A stretch of DNA of 22,852 nt from an uncultured Bacteroidales bacterium. GTDB taxonomy: Bacteria > Bacteroidota > Bacteroidia > Bacteroidales > WCHB1-69. Below the pieces are notes generated by a model. It saw nothing but the letters and a program-made list of their open reading frames with translations. It was not told the origin of the DNA and did no database searches. The stretch lies in NCBI GenBank assembly GCA_937949745.1, contig CALECM010000062.1:1-22852 (forward strand). Reading direction: 5' to 3'. The translations under genes and the position numbers were made by a program. Below, piece by piece: positions 1 through 8,700 of the stretch (positions are counted from its first letter, which is position 1; every line of letters starts with the position of its first letter).

Positions 1-782
1 TTATATTTATCGTGGTGGCACTTGCGCGTCCGCAATCGGCATTCCGTCAGCATCAGGTCCAGGTGGAAGGAGTGGATATCGTGCTGGCATTGGATGTATC
101 GGGAAGTATGCAGGCTATGGATTTCAGGCCTAACCGTCTGGGTGTAACCAAAAAAGTTGCGGCTGAATTTATACAGGGCCGACCTACTGACCGTATCGGT
201 TTGGTAATTTATGCCGGCGAAGCCTATACCCAATGTCCTGTAACCACTGATCATAACACTCTTCTGGGATTGCTGGAAAAAGTAAAGTTCGATATGATCG
301 AAGACGGAACAGCTATCGGGGACGGACTGGGGACGGCCATTAACCGTTTACGTGACAGCGATGCCAAAAGTAAAGTGATTATCCTTTTATCCGACGGAGT
401 TAATAATATGGGTTACATGGACCCTTATTCAGCCGCGGAAATAGCCCGTAACCTCGGAATTAAGGTCTATACGATCGGTTGCGGTAGCAACGGGCAGGCA
501 CCGTTCCCGGGACCTTTCGGTCCGGTATACATGAATACGGAAATTGATGAACCGTTAATGAAAACCATGGCCCGGGAAACGGGCGGCCAATATTTCCGCG
601 CGACCAATGCTGCAAAATTAAAGGAGATATATGATGAAATAGACCAGATGGAAAAGACCATTATCAATGAAACTACTTTTGAAAATAAGGCCGATGAATT
701 TAAGCCGTTTCTGAAGATAGCGTTATTTTTCTTTTTATTGTTTCTGGTGAGCAGGTATTTTATATTCAGGATCAATCCTTAG
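1..782 (+). CDS. batA: BatA-type VWA-domain membrane protein, 5'-truncated by the window edge
   Basis: Inner-membrane protein of the Bacteroides aerotolerance (Bat) system; the molecular function of the family is still poorly defined. The reading frame is open from the first base. The GTG at 12 is not a credible start, because the residues before and after it (IFIVVALARPQ) form the end of the second N-terminal membrane helix seen in BatA/BatB proteins. The true start is therefore upstream of the window. A von Willebrand factor A domain follows, with the metal-site motif DVSGS at about 93-107, a conserved Thr in EDGTAIGDG, and LLSDG near 390. A C-terminal membrane helix (about 709-765) closes the protein. 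It is followed after 38 bp by a second VWA gene in the same direction, as in bat operons. Family assignment is strong. The choice of batA over another VWA Bat paralogue rests on its position before batB. Confidence 0.88.
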   Translation, partial: IFIVVALARPQSAFRQHQVQVEGVDIVLALDVSGSMQAMDFRPNRLGVTKKVAAEFIQGRPTDRIGLVIYAGEAYTQCPVTTDHNTLLGLLEKVKFDMIEDGTAIGDGLGTAINRLRDSDAKSKVIILLSDGVNNMGYMDPYSAAEIARNLGIKVYTIGCGSNGQAPFPGPFGPVYMNTEIDEPLMKTMARETGGQYFRATNAAKLKEIYDEIDQMEKTIINETTFENKADEFKPFLKIALFFFLLFLVSRYFIFRINP

Positions 783-820
783 GAATTATTAAAAAAGTTT
801 TTAGATAAATCCGATATAGC

Positions 821-2734
821 ATGTTTAGATTTGAAAATGAAAACTACTTATATGGTTTACTGATCATAGGGATCTTGATTATCCTTTATGTTATTTTAAA
901 TATCAGAGATAAAAAACGTCTTTCCCGATATGGTGAGCCGGGTATTTTGTCGAAGCTGATGTCTTCCCGGTCTAAAAGTATGAAAAACCTGAAATTCTCT
1001 TTGCTGATGACCTGCCTTGCTTTTTTTATAGTGGCGCTGGCGAATCCGCAGGTAGGGAGTACGCTTGAAAAAGGTACCCGGAAAGGAGTGGATATCATGG
1101 TTTGTATGGATGTGTCCAATAGTATGCTGGCGGAAGATATACAACCGAACCGGTTGGAAGCTTCAAAAATGGCGATGTCAAACTTTGTGGACCGTTTACA
1201 GGGTGATAGAATCGGATTGGTGGTTTTTGCCGGTACCTCCTTCGTGCAATTACCGATCACGAGTGATTATGCTGCGGCCAAGATGTTCATTAATTCCGTA
1301 AATACCGGTATGATCAACGTACAGGGGACCGATATCGCCTCCGCCCTTGACCTGGCGGCCGTATCCATGCTTCCGGAGAAAACAGACGAGAATAATTCCA
1401 CACTCAGCGACCTGACTTCAAAAGTGATCATTGTCGTATCCGATGGGGAAGATCATTTTCAGGAAGCAACTCAAATGGCATCCAAAGTAAATAGAAAAGG
1501 AATTCTGGTCCATACCATCGGTATCGGTTCTTCCAGAGGAGAGCCTATTCCCATAAGAAACCGGAACGGAACGGTCACTTATAAGAAAGATAAAGATGGA
1601 AATACGGTAATGACCCGTCTCAACGAAACTTCTCTGCGGGATATCGCATCTGCCGGAAAAGGCGTATACATACATGCCAATAATGCCAACATGGGTTTTG
1701 AAGCGATTACGGATGAAATTAATAAAATGTATAAATCTGATATAGAGGAAGTAACTTTTTCCCGCTATGAGAGCCGTTTTCAAATTCCTTTGGCCATCGG
1801 ATTGATATTACTGGTGATAGAATCTTTTTTATTTTCGGTAAAGCCAAAATGGATTAAAAGACTTATGGAAAATACGAATGTTACGGCAAAAATCTCTTTA
1901 TTCATTTTAATATTTTCAGCAGGCGGTTATACCCTGGAAGCACAAACTAACAACGAATTGAAAGCGATACGGCAGGGGAATAAGGAATTCAACGAGGCCG
2001 AAAAATTGAGGAGAGATGCCATGGACCTGATGGAAAGCGGAAAACAGCTCGATCAGGGAGAAGCTCAGAATAAGTTAAAAGAGGCTTCTTCAAAATATCA
2101 GCAGGCGGAAGTGGATTACCGGAAATCCATGGAAACCAACAAGAACTATGATAAAGGAAATTATAATCTGGGTGCTTCTTTATACAGGCAGGAAAAATAT
2201 GAAGATGCCGCCGGGATTTTCAGGAATATTGCCGAAAATCAGTCCATAGACCCCAAACTCCGTTCCCAATCATACCATAATTTGGGGAATTCACTAATGA
2301 AACAGGAGAAATATCAGGAGAGTATCGAAGCGTACAAGCATGCGCTCAAGTTAAACCCTTCCGATATGGATACCAAATATAACCTGGAATACGCCAGGAA
2401 AAAACTGATCCAACAACAAAACCAACAGCGGCAACAGCAGAAAAACCCGGACAACCAACAACAAGAACAGAAAAATCAGAAGGGTAAGCAACAAAGTCAG
2501 GAGCAATCGGGGGGAGACGGACAAAATAGACGGAATCAGCAGCCATCCCATCCGCAACAGCAGGATTCACCTGACCAGCAACAGCAGGAAAAAGATGCCG
2601 CCGGCCAACAGCAACGAAATTCCGATAAAAGGCAATTAGACGCTTTACAACAGAATGAGCGGAAAACCCAGGAAAAGATCCAACGGCGGGAAATGCAGTC
2701 GGGCAAAAAAGTGAAACAGGACAAAGACTGGTAA
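821..2734 (+). CDS. batB/batC: BatB-BatC fusion: VWA domain plus TPR and Gln-rich tail
   Basis: A 637-residue protein in which two Bat components, usually separate, are read as one ORF. Residues 1-345 match BatB: membrane helices near 10-27 and 57-75, a VWA domain with DVSNS at 97-101, Thr170 and SDG at 207-209, then a helix near 321-340. Residues 349 onward match BatC: Met349, a signal-peptide-like hydrophobic stretch 357-372 ending LEAQ, two clear TPR units (about 444-477 and 484-517), and a Gln-rich low-complexity tail from 530. The basic KPKWIKR stretch between helices 3 and 4 suggests a cytoplasmic loop, which would put both the VWA and TPR parts in the periplasm. No stop separates the halves. 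ATG 1865-1867 is a possible internal start for free BatC. The stop lies 2 bp from that of the convergent giant gene, and no batD/batE follows. Confidence 0.9.
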   Translation: MFRFENENYLYGLLIIGILIILYVILNIRDKKRLSRYGEPGILSKLMSSRSKSMKNLKFSLLMTCLAFFIVALANPQVGSTLEKGTRKGVDIMVCMDVSNSMLAEDIQPNRLEASKMAMSNFVDRLQGDRIGLVVFAGTSFVQLPITSDYAAAKMFINSVNTGMINVQGTDIASALDLAAVSMLPEKTDENNSTLSDLTSKVIIVVSDGEDHFQEATQMASKVNRKGILVHTIGIGSSRGEPIPIRNRNGTVTYKKDKDGNTVMTRLNETSLRDIASAGKGVYIHANNANMGFEAITDEINKMYKSDIEEVTFSRYESRFQIPLAIGLILLVIESFLFSVKPKWIKRLMENTNVTAKISLFILIFSAGGYTLEAQTNNELKAIRQGNKEFNEAEKLRRDAMDLMESGKQLDQGEAQNKLKEASSKYQQAEVDYRKSMETNKNYDKGNYNLGASLYRQEKYEDAAGIFRNIAENQSIDPKLRSQSYHNLGNSLMKQEKYQESIEAYKHALKLNPSDMDTKYNLEYARKKLIQQQNQQRQQQKNPDNQQQEQKNQKGKQQSQEQSGGDGQNRRNQQPSHPQQQDSPDQQQQEKDAAGQQQRNSDKRQLDALQQNERKTQEKIQRREMQSGKKVKQDKDW

Positions 2735-2736
2735 AC

Positions 2737-5700
2737 TTATAATTTCAGGATCTTCCTGCTACCTTTTAATTGACCGTTCCTGATGATGTTTAATATATAT
2801 GTTCCTGAAGATAGGTCCGCAATATTAAGGTATATTTTATCATTTATACTTTTCGCATATTTAACCTTTTTACCATTCATATCCGTTAACTCCACTTCTA
2901 TAGGATCTATCCCGGCAACAGGAGAATGGATTTGAATAAAAGTAGTAGCGGGATTCGGGAAGACGGAATATTCGTTTTCCGGATCTGTTTCGGTTACCGA
3001 TATGGAAGAGTTTATCTGTAAAGAGGATGTGGAGGATAACCCGCATTCATTAGCCGCGAGTACCGTTAAAGTGCCAGATCCCCTCGATGTTATATGTAAA
3101 GTAATGGCGGATGAACCATTATCGGAAATGGTCCATCCGGGATTCGAGATACTCCATTGGAATCCTTCCGCATAAAGGGTTCTGCCTATCGAATAATGGT
3201 AATGACCTTCGGTATTCACGATGGTCGGACCGGAAATTTCTTCCTGTAAAACCGGTTTGGGTTTTACCGTTAAAGTGAGTATCACAATACTGTCACAGCC
3301 ACTGGTAGTGAGTAATTCTTTGGTATGCCGGAATATTCCGGCGGAATCCTGGACAGGTAAAGAAAAGCCGTACCCGGTATAAGGAAGATTCTGGCAGATA
3401 TCATCTTCCAGTTCAATATGGTAAGAAGGATGAACGGTGATCGTTTCCGAATATACGGAAGAGCATCCGGCACCATTGGTCACGGTTACGGAATAAACTG
3501 ACGTTTCCTGAGGAGCGATCTTAATGGATGAGGTTTCTTCTCCCGTATTCCATAAATAATCGTAAGGGCCTTCTCCCGCATAAATTATAGAAGTATCGTT
3601 CCGGCAGATTGCCAGTAAGCCTTTTATCTCGGTTGAAGGCGCTTCCAACAGGTCGGTGCGGGTCGAAGCGGTATCGCTGCAACCTGCCTCATTGGTCACT
3701 GTTACAGAGAATAAAGCCGCTTCGTTAACCCGGATAGTTTCCGTTTCTTCTCCGGTATTCCAGCTATAACGGATACCCCCGGAAGCGATAAGAGTGGACG
3801 AGGTGCCGTCGCAGAAAATAGTGTTTCCTGTTATAGATGCGACAGGAAGGGAATTCATGGTTATTTCCCTGGATTCGACGACGGAACATCCGTTTTCGTT
3901 GGTTACCGTTACGGTATAAGTGCCGGGATTAGTTACCATAATATCGGCTTCCCGGATGCCCGTATTCCAGAGATACCGGTTTTCACTTCCGCTTTCGGCT
4001 GTAAGAAGAGTGGAATCTCCCTGGCAAAATGCCGCATTTCCGGAAATGATAACCAAAGGTTTTTCCAGAATGGTGAGTGAACGGCTTTCTGTTGAAGAAC
4101 AACCGTTATCATCGGTTACGGTCACAGTATAAATACCACCGAGGGAAATTTCGATACCGGATGTCCGTTCTCCTGTACTCCACAAATAATGTGTGCCTCC
4201 GGAAGCATTCCACAACGTAGTCAATCCGTCGCACAACTCAGTCTCTCCTTCTATGGATGCGATGGGTGGCGTGAGTGTTATGACTTGTATGGAATTGGAT
4301 GATGAGCATCCGAAGCTGTTGCTTACCGTTACGGTGTATGTTCCCGGCTGATCTACGACAATATCTTTCGTTGTACTACCGGTCGACCATACTACGGAAG
4401 CAGCATCGACAGCCGATAAAGTGATGTTTTTCCCCTCGCAAAAGGAAGTGGGGCCCGTGATCGTGAAGGAAGGTCCGGGTGGATGAATAGTGACGGTTAC
4501 GGAAGCGGAAGCACTGCATCCGTTACTCCCTGTTGCCGTTACGGTATATGTATTGTATCCGTTAGTCGGAAATACGATATTTTCTGCAGATGTTTTCCCA
4601 TCCGACCACGTATAACCGGATCCACCATGAGCTGTGAGCGTGGTGCCGAAGCCCGGACAAACCGATAAATCTCCGGTAATGTTTACGGGTGGTTTCGGTT
4701 TTACAACCAGTGTTTTATATGCCGTTGACCTGCAGTCGTTATCGTTGGTCACGGTTACGGAATAGACATTCGCCTCAGAGACAGGGATATAAGATGTTAT
4801 GGATTCCGTATTCCACAAATAAGATAAATCCTCATTACCACTTGCATAAAAGGTTGTCTGCTCCCCTTCGCAGATAGTATCTTGTCCGATAATCTCGACA
4901 TAGGGCAGGGGGTTAACCCTGACATTAACGGAGGTACTCTCACCACATCCGAAATCATTAAAGGCAGTTACGGAATATTCTCCGTCCTGCATAACGATGA
5001 TAGAAGCCGTTTGTTCTCCGGTAGACCATATAAAAAAAGAACCTCCGGAAGCGGTAAGTTCGGTCTGTTGGCCTTCACAGATAACGGTATTTCCCGTTAC
5101 CGCCAGATCCGGGAGAGGATTGATGGTTGTGGTGATATTAGCGGAAGAGTAGCAACCTTCATCCGTATATACGCTTACCGAATATTCTTGCGCTTCCGTA
5201 ACTTCTATCTCACGGTTTTGCTGACCTGTATTCCAGAGATACCGTGCACCCCGGCTTGCCGTGAGTTCTGTTTTCCCGCCTTCACATATACCCGGATCAC
5301 CGCTAATGTAGACTTCCGGCGAAAGATTCACTTCCACCGTTACGGATTCCATATTTTCACAACCATTGACATCCTTAACGTAAACACTGTATGTGGTAGT
5401 ATTTTCAGGGTAAACCGTGATAAAAGGATGGTTTTGCCCGGATGACCATAAGTAAGAGTTTCCTCCGGAAGCTGTTAAGGTAACGGATTCCCCTTTGCAT
5501 ATTTCCCGTTTTCCCTCAATCAAAATTACCGGCAGAGAATTTACCACCACCGTAGCCTCCTTCGTTGTATGGCAACCGTTAGAGCCGGTGACGGTCACCG
5601 TATAGGTTCCCATTGTCTCTACCCGTAAGTAGGGACTCGTTTCACCCGTGTTCCATAGATACGTATTACCTCCCGATGCTTTCAGTATTGTCTGCTCTCC

Positions 5701-8700
5701 TTCACATAATGTGGGAAAGTCATCAATAACGGCAGTCGGTAAGGGTAAAGTATTCACTATAGCGGTTGTCGAATTTTTACATCCCTGCTCATCTATCACG
5801 GTAACCGTATAGCTTCCGGGTGTATTTACTGTGATCGTATTACTTGTAGAACCCTGGTTCCATTGATAGGTATAATTTCCTTGGGTCGCTGTTAATATGG
5901 TGGATTCATCGGCACAAAAAGTACGGTTTCCCAGAATGTTGATGACCGGGGCAGGAAGCATTACCACTTCTGCCGAGGTTTCTGCATGGCATCCATGATC
6001 CGTGACGGTAACCTGGTAAATACCTCCTTCCCTTATAACAATAGCCCTGTCGGATTTACCGTTACTCCATTCATATCCGGTACCACCGGAAGCCAACAGT
6101 GTGGTGGATTCGCCTTCACAAAAAGAAAGTTTTCCCGTAATTCGTGGTATAATTTCGGTAACGGTCACTGTTGCCGAAACAGATTTACTGCATCCGTAAG
6201 TATCCGAAACCGTGACACGGTATGTTCCCGATTCTGTTACTTTAATAGCTGGAGTTTCTGCATTCGTGTTCCATCGGTAATAGCTCCCGCCGGAAGCTGT
6301 TAATTGCGACTCCTCTCCTTTGCAGATAGAAGTATTTCCGTTTATTTCGGCATGAAGGACAGGGTAATGGGTAACGATTATGCTCGCATCCGCTTTACAC
6401 CCTAAGTCATTTGTGGCGGTTACGCCATATTCTCCCGTTTCGTAAACAAGAAGAGTGTCTTTGGAAGAATTATCATTCCACCGGTAGGTATAATCTCCGA
6501 TCCCTTCCGCGATAAGATAGGTTTTCCCGTCTTCGCATATCCGGTTATTTCCTTTAATATTCAACTGAGGAGCCGGATCAACGTTTACGGTAACCGAAAT
6601 GTTCTTGGTACAGCCGTCATGTTCCACCGTAGCAGTATAAATACCACTTTCCTTAACCAGTATCCGGTTACCTGTAATGCCGTTGTTCCATGAGTAATGA
6701 CTCCCGCCCTGTACGGTAAGTACGGAAGAATCACCTTCACAGAAAGTAAGTCTTCCGGTAATTGCAGGAGAAAAACGCTTCATCGTTACACGTACGAATG
6801 TATCGATACGGCAGCCGTTAAGATCCGTAGCGGTCACGCTGTATAATCCTTCATTACTTACCGTGATTACAGGTGAATTTTCACCGGTGCTCCACTGGTA
6901 ACCGATACCGCCGGAAGCAGCCAGCCCGGTAGTTTCTCCTTCACAAATATCCAAATTTCCCTGGACAACACATGGCACAGGATCGATCGTGCCGACGGTG
7001 ATATTGGCTGTTGCGCTACAACCCGCTTCGTTGGTCGCGATTACGGTATGGGATCCGGTTTGGTACACTTTTAAAGAGGTATCCTGGATTTCATTATCCC
7101 ATAGGAAATTACAGCCGGTTCCTTTCGCGATTAGCGTTGTTGATTCTCCGCGACAGAACCACCGGTCGCCTGTTACGGTAAATACGGGTTTTGGTATTAC
7201 CGTCACCAGGGCTGTGGCAGAAACCGTACATCCTTCCGTGTTAGACACGGTCACCGTATATTGTCCGGATTGGCTTACGGTGATCGCCGGAGTTGTGGCG
7301 TTGGTATTCCACTGATAAGCGGATCCTCCGGAAGCGCGCAATTCAGTACTGTTACCTTCGCAGAATGACAGCTCCCCGTCGATATGCGGAATAGGTGCGT
7401 TTTTCATGTTTACGATCACGGAAGTTTTGCCGGAACAGCCATGTTCATCCGAAGCAGTGACAGTATATCTTCCCTGCCGGGTTATCCTGATCATATTTCC
7501 TGTTTCTCCGGTAGACCATAAATAATCAGTGCCTCCATCCGCCGTTAGCGTAGCCGTATCTCCCTGGCATAAATATAGATTTCCGGATGTGATGGCCGGG
7601 TTTCCAAAGATGATCGGTTCGGGAAGTTCCTTAACCTCTATCCTGATGGTTTTGCTGCCGGTACAATTATCGGCTGTGCGAACGATCACATGATAGGTGG
7701 AACTCACCAACGGTGAAAATAAAGCTGTCTCTGAAATCTGGCCGTCACTCCATTCGTACTGATTACCGCCAGTTGCCGTTAATTGGACTGCTTCCCCTTT
7801 ACAGATCACGGTATTCCCCCCGATCGTAATTTCAGGAAGCGTTTTTACGGTAGTTTGTAATGTTGCTTTACATTCATGGATGTTGGTCGCAGTTACCGAA
7901 TAAACAGTAGTTACGCGGGGTTCTATAGTTATGGCCGGAGAGCTTGAATTAGTTGACCAGATAAAGGAGCTTAGGGGCGCCGTATCCTGAACCTGAAGCG
8001 TTGTATTCTCCCCGATACAAATACGTTTATTCCCCGTAATGGTCAAATCCGGCGCCGGCAAATACTTTACTTCTACGGTATTTATGCTAAAACAGTTGGG
8101 GTTATTGCTTACGGTTACATAATAGCTTCCGCTTTCCGTAATGCTTATGTCGGCGGTTTCCTCCAGGGTGCTCCAGTGATAAAATGTTCCGCCGTACGCT
8201 GATAAATGAGCCGTATCTCCCGGGCATATATTTACATTACCGGTAATGCCGGTTTCCAGTCTGCTGGTAATTTCAAACGGATCGGACAAATTTTCACATC
8301 CGTTTTCATCAAGGCATGTCACGTGGTAAGAACCGGCAGTCCGTACCGTTATTTTTCCGGTAGTTTCTCCCGTACTCCACTGATGACTAACGTATTGGTC
8401 ATGGAGGACCGAAAGTACCGAAGTATCACTGATACAAAGATCCGTATCTCCCGTAATCACAGGTTTTTCCTGGTTGAATAACCTGAGGGTAAGGTTAACG
8501 GTATATTGGCATTCTCCGGAAGGTGTAAATGTTATCGTGTAATTTCCCGGTGCCGTGATGATGCTGTCTCCATATTGATAAGGCAGATTCTCACGGCAAA
8601 TGGTAACCGTATCATATCGGGAAAGTAAATTCAATGTCAGGATAATGACGCTGTCACAACCCTCTGTCGTATGATGATTTATGAAGTAAGTTCCGGGATT

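Noticed and set aside
2746..2758. CAGGA-TCT-TCCTG hairpin at the convergent bat/giant junction as a terminator
   Set aside because: Only 5 bp of stem with a 3-nt loop, inside the coding end of the giant gene and without a T-run.
4882..5445. 187-codon plus-strand ORF inside the giant gene
   Set aside because: Antisense shadow of the Ig repeats; no family resemblance, and the repeats create several such frames (also 3920-4132, 4483-4668, 6989-7315).
3418..8457. Regular ~208-bp periodicity as a CRISPR or satellite array
   Set aside because: The period is a whole number of codons, the frame is open throughout, and units encode diverged Ig-like domains.
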